A stretch of DNA of 47,956 nucleotides from Phycisphaerae bacterium (lineage in GTDB: Bacteria; Planctomycetota; Phycisphaerae; Sedimentisphaerales; Anaerohalosphaeraceae). This document shows, piece after piece, positions 34,165 to 43,262 of this stretch (positions are counted from its first letter, which is position 1; the number at the start of each line of letters is the position of its first letter). The position numbers and the translations under genes are program-made. Under the pieces are notes generated by a model. The model worked only from the letters and a program-made list of their open reading frames with translations. It did no database searches and had not been told where the DNA came from. Where the stretch lies: NCBI GenBank assembly GCA_018052735.1, contig JAGPMT010000023.1, positions 1 to 47,956 of the forward strand, in the 5' to 3' direction.

Positions 34165-35340
34165 TCACAGGTCGCAGGCCGAAGCCGGGACCCGTGCGCA
34201 GAGCATCCAGTTTTCCGCCAGCCGGACAAAGTCGGCCAGACTGATCCGGCAGTCGCCGTCCAAGTCGCCTTCCGGCGGCACGGGACAATCGGCGGCCGCC
34301 GGGCCTTCCAGCCAGACATAATAGATGTTGGACGGGCTGACCCGGTAATCTTCCCAGACTACCAGTGTGCCACTGACAGCCGGATGGATTTGGTCGGCAG
34401 GGTCATCGGTTATGGCAAACTCCTGCCGCGTTATCAGGTTATAGCCGTAGATATCCCAATTGCCGTTTCGGTTGTCCTGCCAGACGACCAGATGGCCTGA
34501 AATGTCCGGATTGATTTGCACCGACGGCAGATCGACCAGCGCATAGGACGGCTGATCGGGTTTGGAAAGGTCTGCGGCGTGGATGTCAAAATCGCCGCCG
34601 CCGTAATCGACGGCAAAGACCAGCCAGTTGTCCCAGACGGCTGGGGTCTGCTGATTCAGCTCGGGGTAGGCATAGAGGCGGTCCTGCGGATCGTTTTTGA
34701 GCCAGATATCTGCAATGCCGATATCCCATCTGCCCGCATCGTCATCCTGCCAGACAACCGTATTGCGCCAGACGGCCGGGGCCTGCTGGTTCTTCCAGAA
34801 GCTGGCCGGATAAAACACCGACGGGGCTGCGGGGTCGGTTACATCAGCCGCCCAGATATCCCAGTCGGCTTCCTGTGTGACGGGGTCGATATATTCGTGC
34901 TGCCAGACAACGGTATTGCCGTGAATGGCCGGGGCGATTTGATTGTTTTCATACTGTCCCGGCTGGGCATTGAGCAGATACCACACCGGTTCGTCCGGAT
35001 TGGACACATCGGTCAGATAAATATCCCAGTCATCGGGGGCGTAGGCGTGCTGCCAGACAATTGAGCGGTTCCAGACAGCCGGGGCCTGCTGGTCGTTTTC
35101 CAGCCAAGCGGCCTCAATCGGCACCGGCGCGGCGGCATCCAAAAGGTCTCTGGCGAAGATGTCCCAATCCCAGCTGCTGCCGAACTGAACATACTGCTGC
35201 CACACCACCAGACCGTTATCGACATCGGGGGACTGCTGCATCTGGCCGGAGGGGTAAACGGGCTGGGCTTCCCAGCCCAGTGCTGCGGCCGGCATCAGAG
35301 CGGCAGCTGCCGCAGCGCTGAGCCAGACTGCTGTTTTCAT
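34165..35340 (-). CDS. Secreted beta-propeller-like protein with dockerin-like C-terminus
   Basis: A 391-residue exported protein. Signal peptide about 1-23 (AAALGWEA). At least eight repeats of 'xVVWQxxxx..WDIYxxD' (for example NTVVWQDDDAGRWDI, HLVVWQDNRNGNWDI) make a TolB-like propeller. The C-terminus holds GDLDGDCRISLADFVRLAENW, a dockerin-like Ca unit, with four further Cys in all. The ATG at 35340 is chosen over the GTG at 35343 for better spacing from GGAGG. It shares architecture with the gene at 13994-15256, though the repeats differ. Surface-exposed or matrix protein; ligand unknown. Confidence 0.8.
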   Translation of the reverse strand: MKTAVWLSAAAAAALMPAAALGWEAQPVYPSGQMQQSPDVDNGLVVWQQYVQFGSSWDWDIFARDLLDAAAPVPIEAAWLENDQQAPAVWNRSIVWQHAYAPDDWDIYLTDVSNPDEPVWYLLNAQPGQYENNQIAPAIHGNTVVWQHEYIDPVTQEADWDIWAADVTDPAAPSVFYPASFWKNQQAPAVWRNTVVWQDDDAGRWDIGIADIWLKNDPQDRLYAYPELNQQTPAVWDNWLVFAVDYGGGDFDIHAADLSKPDQPSYALVDLPSVQINPDISGHLVVWQDNRNGNWDIYGYNLITRQEFAITDDPADQIHPAVSGTLVVWEDYRVSPSNIYYVWLEGPAAADCPVPPEGDLDGDCRISLADFVRLAENWMLCARVPASACDL

Positions 35341-35361
35341 CACGGCCTCCGTTTCCTGCGC

Positions 35362-37458
35362 TTACTGCTGGGCGTCTTCCTGTTCCAATTTCGCCGCCAG
35401 CTCCAGCAGTTTGGCTACGGCGGCTTCATTGGACGGGCTTTGAGCGGCGGCCGTCAGCGGCCCGCGGGCCTTATCCAAATCGCCCAGCCCCATATACTGA
35501 TAGCCCAGCAGGAGCTGATGATCGGCATTGAAGGGTTCCCGGGCGGCATCGGCCTGAAGCTTGTCTATCTGTGCGGTGAGAACCTTTTCATCGGTGTACA
35601 GGCCGCGCGGGTAATAAATCGTCAGCTGGTCATCGGCAATCTTGTCGAGGGCAGCCCGCAGCACACTGGCCGCCATGGCATAGTCGCCGGCAGCAAACAG
35701 GGCTTGGCTGTAGGTAAACGGCAGAATAATGTCTTCCGGCGACAGAATGACGGCCTCGCGGAATTGAGCGGCGGCATCCTCATACTTGCCTGCTCCAAAC
35801 AGCTCGACACCATGCTCAAAGCACAAATCGGCGGCCGTTTGGAACTGAGGCTCATCGGCGGGCTTTTCGGCCTCGGCCGGCTTGGGCTTGCCCAGCTCGT
35901 AATACGGTACAGAGGCGGGCGTTGTCTGTGCCGGAGCGGTGTTGTAGTAATAGTTGTAGGTGTTGTAGGTATTGCCGCTGCTGACGGGGTAATAGACGAT
36001 ATCCGGTCCGTACCAGTAATACGGATGGCAGCCGTACCAGTAGTAGCGGTGGTACCGATACCAGCTGGGCCAATAGCCGCCGATGCTGACGAAGATAAAC
36101 CGCCGGTGATAGGCCGGATAATAATACGACAGCCCAAAGCAGGTTCCCGCCGGATAATGGCACCAAGAGTGGCAGTAGGTGTAAGGCAGATAGATAACCC
36201 GGCCGCAGCTTGCCGTGGACCAGACGAAGGAGAAGTAAAACCGGCTGCCGCTGTCATGGTGTTTGTACCAATGGGGGTCTCGATGCACATAGCTGATGTC
36301 GCCGGCCAGATGGCGCGGAAGCAGCGGGCGCACATGCGTGCTGCTGACATTGTTTTCCACAATCACGGTATTGTTATTGTTGATGACAATCTTGGGCTGC
36401 GGCTGCCGGCTGGGGGCCGCCTCCGGCTCTGGTCGGCTGGTCAGGGTTTGGCGGGTGACAGCCGTGCGGGATTGGGCAGCATCGCCGGACAGCGATACTG
36501 TTCTGTCGGCTTCCCGCGGGCGGCTGTGGCCGGCCGGGGCTGTGCTGTCAGGAGCCGAACGGATGCTGTCGGAAGAAAGACTGGATGCAATCGGCCGTTC
36601 GGACTTGCTGTGTGCCGTGCGGCTTTGCCCAATCGGCGGGGCAATCTTTTCAGCGGCTGTCATACGGGGCGGCTCTATATCGGCGGTAATCAGCTTGTCG
36701 GTCCTGCTGTTCATCCGTGCGGTGCTGACCACCGGAATGGTTTTCTCTTTGGCATCCCGGATGGTATCGAGGCGGACCGATACAGAGTCCGGCGTTACGG
36801 TCCGGCCTGTTGTGGCCGCAGCCAATTCTTTGACCTGAACCGAGCGGGCGGGTGTTCGGGAAGAAGCCGCCGCAGCGGGTTCGATTTTCTCAGTTACGGC
36901 CGCTGGAGTAATTTCTTTCTTGGCAGCGGCTGTCCGTTCGGTGCGGCCGATGCTTGCGGCGCTGCCGGCAACAGCCGGCGTACGGGCCGAGGCAGCTTCT
37001 CTGTTCAGAGCAGCAGTGCCGGTTGTTTCGACTGTTCGGCTGACAGGCCGTGCCGGCCGTGCTGCGGGTGCGGCAGGTGCCGCGGAAGCCGCAGGAGCAG
37101 CTGCTCTGGCTGCCGACGCAGGCGATTCAATTGTGCGCGGCGGACTGACACGCACAGAAGGACTGGGCTGTGCAGCGGGTGCAGACGGAGTTATCTGCCG
37201 CCGGGCGGCAGAGGGCCTGTCCGCTGCCGGTGCACTGGGGGCACGCGATACGCTTGGCGCCGATTCACGAGGCGCTGAGGGTGCAGAAGGCCGGCTGGAA
37301 ACGGCCGGCTGGGACGCCCGCGGCGCCGAGTCGGAACGGGCTTCGGAACGGCCGGCAGGAACGGCTTTATCCCGAGCCGAAGCCGGAACAGCCAGCAGTC
37401 CGCCAATTGCCAGCAGTCCTGCAAATACTATCCATTTTTTGTATGCTTTTTCCCACAT
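35362..37458 (-). CDS. Large secreted low-complexity protein with C-terminal TPR
   Basis: A 698-residue exported protein: signal peptide (about 1-28), then about 300 residues of Ser/Ala/Pro/Arg-rich disordered sequence. An aromatic, Tyr/Trp/His-rich block follows (about 385-500, HYYWYGCHPYYWYGP), then a TPR-type C-terminus (about 540-690, FGAGKYEDAAAQFREAV, LFAAGDYAMAASVLRAAL). AAAGGAG stands before the ATG. The aromatic block resembles YXWY-rich surface proteins of planctomycetes. It lies just upstream of the dockerin gene. Function unknown. Confidence 0.75.
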   Translation of the reverse strand: MWEKAYKKWIVFAGLLAIGGLLAVPASARDKAVPAGRSEARSDSAPRASQPAVSSRPSAPSAPRESAPSVSRAPSAPAADRPSAARRQITPSAPAAQPSPSVRVSPPRTIESPASAARAAAPAASAAPAAPAARPARPVSRTVETTGTAALNREAASARTPAVAGSAASIGRTERTAAAKKEITPAAVTEKIEPAAAASSRTPARSVQVKELAAATTGRTVTPDSVSVRLDTIRDAKEKTIPVVSTARMNSRTDKLITADIEPPRMTAAEKIAPPIGQSRTAHSKSERPIASSLSSDSIRSAPDSTAPAGHSRPREADRTVSLSGDAAQSRTAVTRQTLTSRPEPEAAPSRQPQPKIVINNNNTVIVENNVSSTHVRPLLPRHLAGDISYVHRDPHWYKHHDSGSRFYFSFVWSTASCGRVIYLPYTYCHSWCHYPAGTCFGLSYYYPAYHRRFIFVSIGGYWPSWYRYHRYYWYGCHPYYWYGPDIVYYPVSSGNTYNTYNYYYNTAPAQTTPASVPYYELGKPKPAEAEKPADEPQFQTAADLCFEHGVELFGAGKYEDAAAQFREAVILSPEDIILPFTYSQALFAAGDYAMAASVLRAALDKIADDQLTIYYPRGLYTDEKVLTAQIDKLQADAAREPFNADHQLLLGYQYMGLGDLDKARGPLTAAAQSPSNEAAVAKLLELAAKLEQEDAQQ

Positions 37459-37607
37459 AGCAAGTCTCCTTTCCCCGGCTGGAAAATCTCCTTATTTTTT
37501 TGCCGGCGATGTGACGCAGCGCAAAATCTCCTGTCCTGTGTACGCGGTTGGGGCTAATCGTCGATGTGCCGTTTGTATGTCTGCTGCGTTGAGATACTAT
37601 GAACTTT

Positions 37608-38072
37608 TTATTTTCTGTCCGAGGTCATCTGCAAATACTGGTCTAAGACCTTGACGCCTCGCTGGCAGATGCGAATCAATACCTCGCGTTCCTGCGGACT
37701 CATCTGGAGCGATTCAAACAGCGCCTTGAATCGCTGACTTCGCTGCTGCAGGAAGGTTTCCAATTCCTTTTTGCCCTTGTCGGTCAGTGCCACCTGCGTA
37801 ACACGCTGGTTTTGAGGATCGATGGTTTTGGAAACCAGCCCGCGCTTTCGCCAGAGCTTTGTAATTGTCATAGAAATCGTGCTTTCACTGACATTCGGCC
37901 AAGCGGCGGCAATCTGGGTGACGGTCATCTGACCCTGTTCAGCCAGAAGCTGCAGAATCAGCCATTCCCGTTCCGTCAGCGCATCAGCCGGTGCAGCGTC
38001 TTCCTGAATCGCACGAAGCATTCGCATCCGCAAACTCAGCTCGTTTATTGCCTTTTCAAGTTCCGGGCCCAT
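37608..38072 (-). CDS. MarR-family transcription regulator
   Basis: A 154-residue winged-helix protein: N-terminal dimer helix, then the MarR core with LILQLLAEQGQMTVTQIA (about 39-56), recognition segment VSESTISMTITKLWRKRGLV (about 61-80) and wing DPQNQRVTQVALTDKG (about 85-100). It ends with helical dimerisation sequence. GGAG precedes the ATG, and a TATAAT lies about 45 bp before it. Ligand and targets unknown. Confidence 0.85.
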   Translation of the reverse strand: MGPELEKAINELSLRMRMLRAIQEDAAPADALTEREWLILQLLAEQGQMTVTQIAAAWPNVSESTISMTITKLWRKRGLVSKTIDPQNQRVTQVALTDKGKKELETFLQQRSQRFKALFESLQMSPQEREVLIRICQRGVKVLDQYLQMTSDRK

Positions 38073-38156
38073 TGTGTTTTCTCCAAGCTCGGCCGAACGT
38101 CCCTGTTCTACAATATTATACGCTCTGTTTTTAATTTTTATTTAAATATTTTAATA

Positions 38157-38183
38157 TGTCAACAGTTTAATTTTTGAACTGTT
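38157..38183. promoter_or_regulatory. Inverted repeat upstream of marR-type gene
   Basis: AACAGTT (38161-38167) and AACTGTT (38177-38183), nine bases apart, overlap a TTGACA-like hexamer (minus strand, 38162-38157). A candidate operator for self-control of the MarR gene. Confidence 0.45.
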
Positions 38184-38324
38184 CTCATATAAAACATTTA
38201 TATCGTCATAAATATTTATATATTAAGATTTTATATTAATGTGACCAGCGCTGCCAAGTGAGAAAAAAAATAAAAAATTTTTCCAGACAGGCAATTTTTT
38301 TTGTTATTTCATGCAGAAGAAAGA

Positions 38325-38546
38325 TTACTTTTCAAAACTCGGGCATGAGCCGGCACTGGGGCAGCTATGGCATTTTGCCGGCCTGCTGGAAGGGGTTTGC
38401 TTGACAACGGGGGTAAAACTGGAGAACTGCTTTTCGGTTTTTTTGTGTCCGCATTGGGGACAGGCCGGAGCCAGAGTGTCAGACGACTTGACCAGCACTT
38501 CATTGATAAACCCGCATTGGGGACATTTGTACTCGAATATCGGCAT
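38325..38546 (-). CDS. FmdB-family zinc-ribbon protein
   Basis: A 73-residue protein starting MPIFEYKCPQCG, then CPQCG near residue 34, so two Cys pairs make a zinc ribbon of FmdB type, with the tail carrying three more Cys (CHSCPSAGSC). These small proteins occur widely; the founding member is a putative regulator of amidase genes, but a general function is not known. It lies in an AT-rich stretch upstream of the MarR gene. Confidence 0.8.
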   Translation of the reverse strand: MPIFEYKCPQCGFINEVLVKSSDTLAPACPQCGHKKTEKQFSSFTPVVKQTPSSRPAKCHSCPSAGSCPSFEK

Positions 38547-38663
38547 AGTTTTATCCTAAATAATATTGCATCAACAGTTTTTTCAGCCCGATATCATAAC
38601 CGAAGCATCTGATTTGTCAAAGGTTCTCGGCGGTTCTTTGCCGGCTGATCTATCGGGGCAGGA

Positions 38664-39653
38664 TTATCCCTGCGGTTGGGATTCGGGCTGGGGCGGTGAT
38701 GGAGACAGGTTTGGCCGGCGGCTGCGGATGCGGTCGGCATAGAGAAAATACAAGCCCGGGCCGAACGCAAAAAACAGTACCGCCAGTCCTGCCGTAATGC
38801 CGGCAGCCGTCAGGCCGTGTGCACAGCAGACATCCCGGTGCCGCACAATGATATGACTTGGCACGGCAATCAGCAGTTCAAGAATGGAGCCGGCAATCAG
38901 CCGCTGCATCAGCCGGCGGATGAAACTTTGCGGGTCCAGCGACTTGCTGAACAGCCCGAACACCGCCAGCCATACAATCCAGTTGACCGGCACAATGGCC
39001 ACAATTATCCAGAACAGCGTCTCGGGCATATCATCGCCCCATACGGCGGCCATGATTGACAGCGCCGCAAAAAACAGCAGCATCGTATACAGCAGTGCAG
39101 CCATCGCCGCCGTCCACCAGATGCCCCGCTGCGGCTTGGGACGGCCGTGCGTCACCCGCACGGGGATAATCAGCAGCGACGCCTGAACAATCAGCAGCAC
39201 CACGATAATCAGCCAGATAATCCATACCTCCGGCTGCGAAAAGCCCAACAGTTCCCCGTAAAAATCGCTCCAATCGGATAAAGTGATATCGAAAAAAGTA
39301 TCAGACGGACGGCCGACCGAAAAAAATACCGCCCCCAGAACAGGCACCAACAGCACGACGAATAAAAATCCATACAGTAGAATCGCCGCAAACGGCCATT
39401 TGACCGGTGCCTTGCGAACAAGCCTGACCAGCAGTCCGCCAATCAGAATAACGGCTAAAATGGAAAGAATTTGAAGGGCAGCTGTCTGAACACTGGATTG
39501 GCCAATGGCCGCCTGAAGCAGCATATCCAGCAAAAGACAGACTGCAGCAGCCGCCAGCGCAACAGTCAGCCGTTGGATTGTCTTGCTGTATTTGGCCTGT
39601 TCCGGCCAAACAGGTTTGTAAAACTTCGCCACCACAAAAACCGCTATCGCCAT
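38664..39653 (-). CDS. Multi-pass membrane protein, C-terminal part of a frameshifted gene
   Basis: A 329-codon frame with six to seven membrane helices (for example MAIAVFVVAKFY, ILSILAVILIGGLLV, FAAILLYGFLFVVLLVPVLG, VWIIWLIIVVLLIVQASLLII). Its ATG at 39653 cuts into the first helix: translated upstream in the same frame, the sequence reads AVLLTVLCAAAGILLV, completing the helix. That continues the end of the signal-peptide protein encoded in another frame at 39301-40383. The two therefore look like one protein of about 560 residues broken by a one-base shift near 39690-39720. The C-terminus is Arg/Pro-rich. No known family recognised. Confidence 0.55.
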   Translation of the reverse strand: MAIAVFVVAKFYKPVWPEQAKYSKTIQRLTVALAAAAVCLLLDMLLQAAIGQSSVQTAALQILSILAVILIGGLLVRLVRKAPVKWPFAAILLYGFLFVVLLVPVLGAVFFSVGRPSDTFFDITLSDWSDFYGELLGFSQPEVWIIWLIIVVLLIVQASLLIIPVRVTHGRPKPQRGIWWTAAMAALLYTMLLFFAALSIMAAVWGDDMPETLFWIIVAIVPVNWIVWLAVFGLFSKSLDPQSFIRRLMQRLIAGSILELLIAVPSHIIVRHRDVCCAHGLTAAGITAGLAVLFFAFGPGLYFLYADRIRSRRPNLSPSPPQPESQPQG

Positions 39654-40383
39654 AACCAGCAGAATCCCAGCCGCCGCGCAAAGGACTGTCAGGAGAACTG
39701 CCCGATTGGCCTGCCTGCATCTTGGCTATGGTTTCCTCGGTTAATTCGTCTAAGGTTTTGGGCTGAAAGTCCAGCGTAAACGGGCCGGTTACCTTGACGT
39801 CAATCCAGAACGGTCCCTGCACGCCCTGCGGCGGCGTCCAATTCAATCGGTAATTGCCGCAGCACTGGGATTGAAAATCATAGGTCTGCAAGAAGCTGCG
39901 GTCGCTATTGTACAGCACAAAAGCCGGCTGCGGAAGATTATCGCGCTTGACGCCGGGGCCATCCACCCGCAGACGCTCGCCGTTAGGACCGTTCAGCGAC
40001 AGCTCAAAATTGACGGTTTGGCTTGTCATGACGACATTCAGTTTGCAGGCGATCGGCTCGGCTTGTATATCCAGCTGCACCGGCTCGGGGCCGATATCTA
40101 TCATCTTGGCTGTCGTCAGGTCTCCGGATAATTTCCAAACGCGCCCCTGCGGATCTGCCTTTTCCAGCGTCCAGCTTTCCAGACGGTAGGGTCCCTGCGG
40201 CAGCTCTGCCCTGCCGTCTTTGGCGCTGAGCATCAGTGTTCCGTTCTGGGATGAGTAAAGCTCCACGCTGATGCCTTCCGGCAGCAGCAGAATGCCCTTG
40301 GTTCCTTGGCCGGATACAAAAAGAAAACTGAATCCTGCAAGCAATGCAAAAGAGATGACGACCAGCCTGTTGGTCCTTTTCAT
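39301..40383 (-). CDS. Exported protein, N-terminal part of a frameshifted gene
   Basis: Signal peptide about residues 1-26 (SFLFVSGQG), then a beta-rich periplasmic domain (about 30-215, ISVELYSSQNGTLMLS and VNFELSLNGPNGERL), ending KTLDELTEETIAKMQAGQ near residue 228. After that the frame becomes unlike protein (Gly/Ser/Cys-rich, no stop to 39301), and the true continuation is a membrane helix in the +1 frame (see 38664-39653). AAAGGAG precedes the ATG. Evidence for one disrupted gene: helix and linker join cleanly across the shift. It could be a genuine frameshift, a programmed slip or a sequence error. Confidence 0.6.
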   Translation of the reverse strand: MKRTNRLVVISFALLAGFSFLFVSGQGTKGILLLPEGISVELYSSQNGTLMLSAKDGRAELPQGPYRLESWTLEKADPQGRVWKLSGDLTTAKMIDIGPEPVQLDIQAEPIACKLNVVMTSQTVNFELSLNGPNGERLRVDGPGVKRDNLPQPAFVLYNSDRSFLQTYDFQSQCCGNYRLNWTPPQGVQGPFWIDVKVTGPFTLDFQPKTLDELTEETIAKMQAGQSGSSPDSPLRGGWDSAGYGDSGFCGGEVLQTCLAGTGQIQQDNPTADCCAGGCCSLSFAGYAASGGHWPIQCSDSCPSNSFHFSRYSDWRTAGQACSQGTGQMAVCGDSTVWIFIRRAVGACSGGGIFFGRPSV

Positions 40384-40658
40384 AAGCGGTCTCCTTTTTT
40401 AAGCGGCAAAATGCACCCTGTGGATAATCAGAAGTGTATCGACTTTTCTGCCGAAAACAACCGTAAAAATTTTCGTTTTGCCGCAGCGATCGCCGGCTGA
40501 TGGGACTGCCGGCGGCTGGGAATCAGCTCTAAACCCTTGACCAGCAGAGGATGCGGCCGGTTTTTTTTATAGGAAATCGGCGGCCGGATCGGTATAATTT
40601 CCTTCTGTAAAATGGACTTGCGACAAAGAGAATCTATTACAAGCAGCGGAGGTTTATT

Positions 40659-41405
40659 ATGAAAAAGCACGTTTGGCAAACCGGTATTCTGATGTTCGCT
40701 CTGGCGGCCTATGCAGCGCAGCAGGCAACGCAGTGGGAAGTACACGACCGGAGGCGTCCGAATCCGCCGGTGATTGCGCCGGGGGCTGAAAACCATCTGC
40801 CGCCGTCGGATGCCGTGGTTTTGTTTGACGGCAAAGACCTGTCGGCATGGAAGAGCGCCAAAGACGGCAGTCCAGCCAAATGGAAGGTGGAAAACGGGTA
40901 TATGGAAGTAACCAAGACCGGCGACATCCAGACGCAGGAGGCTTTCGGGTCGTGCCAGCTTCATATCGAATGGGCCTGCCCGGAGGTTGTCTCCGGCAGC
41001 GATCAGGGGCGGGGCAACAGCGGGATCTTTCTGATGGACAAATACGAAGTGCAGGTGCTGGACTGCTTCGACAATGTAACCTATGCCGACGGCCAGACGG
41101 CCGCCATTTACGGGCAGAAGCCCCCGCTGGTCAATGCCTGCCGCAAACCGGGACAGTGGCAGACGTACGACATTATCTTTCATGCCCCGAAATTTGACGG
41201 TCAGGCCGTCGTGCGGCCGGCCACCATCACGGTTCTGCACAACGGCGTGCTGGTGCAGGACCACTGGGAAATCAAGGGCAGCACTTTTCATAAGATGCCG
41301 GCTGCCTACGAGCCGCATCCGGACAAGATGCCGCTGCGGCTGCAGGACCACGGCAATCCCGTGCGGTTCCGCAATATCTGGATTCGCCCGCTGGCGGATG
41401 AATAA
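40659..41405 (+). CDS. DUF1080 3-keto-disaccharide hydrolase-like protein
   Basis: A 248-residue exported enzyme: signal peptide (about 1-22), then the DUF1080 fold with VVLFDGKDLSAW (about 52-63), WKVENGYMEV (about 73-82), a conserved GRGNSGIFLMDKYEVQVLDC block (about 122-141) and RFRNIWIRPL at the end. Family members cleave 3-keto-glycosides or are carbohydrate-binding; planctomycetes carry many. GGAGG stands before the ATG. It is close to, but not clearly in, an operon with the helicase gene after it. Confidence 0.88.
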   Translation: MKKHVWQTGILMFALAAYAAQQATQWEVHDRRRPNPPVIAPGAENHLPPSDAVVLFDGKDLSAWKSAKDGSPAKWKVENGYMEVTKTGDIQTQEAFGSCQLHIEWACPEVVSGSDQGRGNSGIFLMDKYEVQVLDCFDNVTYADGQTAAIYGQKPPLVNACRKPGQWQTYDIIFHAPKFDGQAVVRPATITVLHNGVLVQDHWEIKGSTFHKMPAAYEPHPDKMPLRLQDHGNPVRFRNIWIRPLADE

Positions 41406-41435
41406 ACAACCCGCAGTTTGACAGGACGGACACCT

Positions 41436-42662
41436 GTGAAGTTCACGGAACTGAACCTCAAGCCGGAAATCCTCAAGGCGCTGGACAAAAAGGGGTATAC
41501 TGAGCTGACGCCGATTCAGGAGCAGACATTCCCGCATGTGCTGGCGGGCAAAGACCTCATTGCGCTGGCGCAGACGGGCTCGGGCAAGACGGCCGCCTGT
41601 GCCATTCCGGTGGTGCAGTCGATTGATCCGTCGCTCAACGAGGTGCAGGCGCTGATTCTGGTGCCAACGCGGGAGCTGGCGCTGCAGTATGTCGATGAGA
41701 TTTCGTGGATAGCGGCCGAGACGGGCGTCAGCGCGTTTGCGGTTTACGGCGGCTTTTCGATGGAGATTCAGAAGAGCAAGCTGGCCCACGGGGTTCAGGC
41801 GCTGGTGGCTACGCCGGGGCGGCTGATTGATTTGCTGTACAATTCGCCCCTGCGGCTGGCCAATGTGCGGTATTTCGTGCTCGACGAGGCCGATGAGATG
41901 CTCAATCAGGGATTTCTGTCGGATATTGAGTTTATCTTTTCCTGCATGGTGCACGACCACCATACGATGCTGTTCAGTGCGACCATGCCGCCGGAAATCA
42001 AGCAGCTGGCCAAACGCTATCTGAAAGATCCGGTTTTGATTGAGCTGAACCTTGACCAGAAAGCGCCGGAATCGCTGAGTCACTATTTTACGCTTGTCCA
42101 GCCGCATCAGCGGTTTGAGAAGCTGCTGGAATTGATCCAACATGAAAAGCCCGCACAGGCCATTATGTTCTGCTCCAGCCGCACAAGCTGCCAGAAGCTC
42201 TATGACCAGCTGAAGAAAAAAGTCAAATCGGTAGAACTGATTCACGGCGGGCTGGACCAAAACAAGCGCACCAGTCTGTTCCGGCGGTTCAAGAAGCTGG
42301 ATATTCAGTATCTGGCGGCGTCGGATATAGCAGCGCGGGGATTGGACTTTTCGCATACGACGCATATTTTCAACTATGACCTTCCGCACAATCCGGAAGA
42401 TTACACCCACCGCACCGGCCGGACTGCCAGAATGGGCCGGCAGGGCAAGGCCATTACGCTGGTCACGGCCAAAGACCTTCGCAAGCTGGCCCAAATCCTG
42501 CGGGCCAACCGCATTGAACCGCTCTGGATCGGGCCGGCGCCGGATTTAACAGCTGTCAGCCGAAAGAAAAAACAAGCCGGTTCAGGCCGCAGCCGTTGCC
42601 GCCAGCGGCCGGCAGGACACTTTCGAAGGCGGTCGGATTCGAAAAAAAAGAAAAGCGAGTGA
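41436..42662 (+). CDS. DEAD-box RNA helicase
   Basis: A 408-residue RNA helicase. Q-motif (ELTPIQ), motif I AQTGSGKT, Ia PTRELALQ, Ib TPGRLID, II DEAD, III SAT, and the C-terminal domain motifs (GLDQNKR, DIAARGLDF, HRTGRTARMG) are all present, and a basic tail rich in Arg and Lys ends the protein. GTG at 41436 (MKFTELNL) is chosen because it starts the conserved N-terminus; TTG at 41418 is a longer option. It unwinds RNA in ribosome assembly or decay. Followed after 4 bp by gmhA. Confidence 0.92.
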   Translation: MKFTELNLKPEILKALDKKGYTELTPIQEQTFPHVLAGKDLIALAQTGSGKTAACAIPVVQSIDPSLNEVQALILVPTRELALQYVDEISWIAAETGVSAFAVYGGFSMEIQKSKLAHGVQALVATPGRLIDLLYNSPLRLANVRYFVLDEADEMLNQGFLSDIEFIFSCMVHDHHTMLFSATMPPEIKQLAKRYLKDPVLIELNLDQKAPESLSHYFTLVQPHQRFEKLLELIQHEKPAQAIMFCSSRTSCQKLYDQLKKKVKSVELIHGGLDQNKRTSLFRRFKKLDIQYLAASDIAARGLDFSHTTHIFNYDLPHNPEDYTHRTGRTARMGRQGKAITLVTAKDLRKLAQILRANRIEPLWIGPAPDLTAVSRKKKQAGSGRSRCRQRPAGHFRRRSDSKKKKSE

Positions 42663-42666
42663 GTTT

Positions 42667-43239
42667 ATGGAATCTGTCAAACACTATATCCAACAGATGC
42701 TCACCCTGCACAAAACGCTGCTGACAGCGTTTGAGGCCGATTGTCTGGGGGCGGTTGAGTCGGCAGCCGGTCTGCTGACAGACTGTCTTCGGGGCGGGGG
42801 CTGCATTTATCTGTGCGGCAACGGCGGCTCTGCTGCCGATGCCCAGCATGCCGCTGCCGAACTGGTCGGGCGGTTTGCGCAGCAGCGCAAAGGGCTGCCG
42901 GCCGTGGCGCTGACGACCGACACATCGATTCTGACCTCTGTGGGCAATGATTACGGCTTTGAGCAGATATTCAGCCGGCAGGTTGAGGCGCTGGTCCATC
43001 CGGGGGATGTGCTGTGGGCGTTTTCAACCAGCGGCAGCAGTCCAAACATTCTTGCCGCCGCCGCACTGGCCCGGCAGAAAGGGGCCCGGGTGCTGGCGTT
43101 TACCGGCAGAAAGCATTCGCCGCTGGAGGCGCTGGCGGATGTGTGCATCTGTGTGGAAGGGCCGACAGCGGCCGTGCAGGAAATCCACCAGACCGCATAC
43201 CATATTCTCTGCGGTCTGGCGGAAAAGGCTCTTGCCTAA
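42667..43239 (+). CDS. gmhA: Sedoheptulose-7-phosphate isomerase
   Basis: A 190-residue SIS-domain enzyme, the usual size. The motifs CGNGGSAADAQHAAAEL (about 50-66), ALTTDTSILTSVGNDYG (about 80-96), FSTSGSSPN (about 118-126) and the C-terminal QEIHQTAYHILC (about 171-182) with the catalytic Glu and His fit GmhA. The reaction gives D-glycero-D-manno-heptose 7-phosphate, the first step to the LPS inner core or S-layer glycans. It follows the helicase with 4 bp, so co-transcribed. Confidence 0.92.
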   Translation: MESVKHYIQQMLTLHKTLLTAFEADCLGAVESAAGLLTDCLRGGGCIYLCGNGGSAADAQHAAAELVGRFAQQRKGLPAVALTTDTSILTSVGNDYGFEQIFSRQVEALVHPGDVLWAFSTSGSSPNILAAAALARQKGARVLAFTGRKHSPLEALADVCICVEGPTAAVQEIHQTAYHILCGLAEKALA

Positions 43240-43262
43240 AAAGGCGGAATGCAGCGGGCTTT

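Noticed and set aside
35440-37278. Open frame of 612 codons on the plus strand
   Set aside because: It is antisense to the low-complexity secreted protein; GC-rich bias leaves shadows open.
40428-42494. Open frame of 688 codons on the minus strand
   Set aside because: It runs antisense across the DUF1080 and helicase genes; composition is Arg/His/Gln-rich with no domain.
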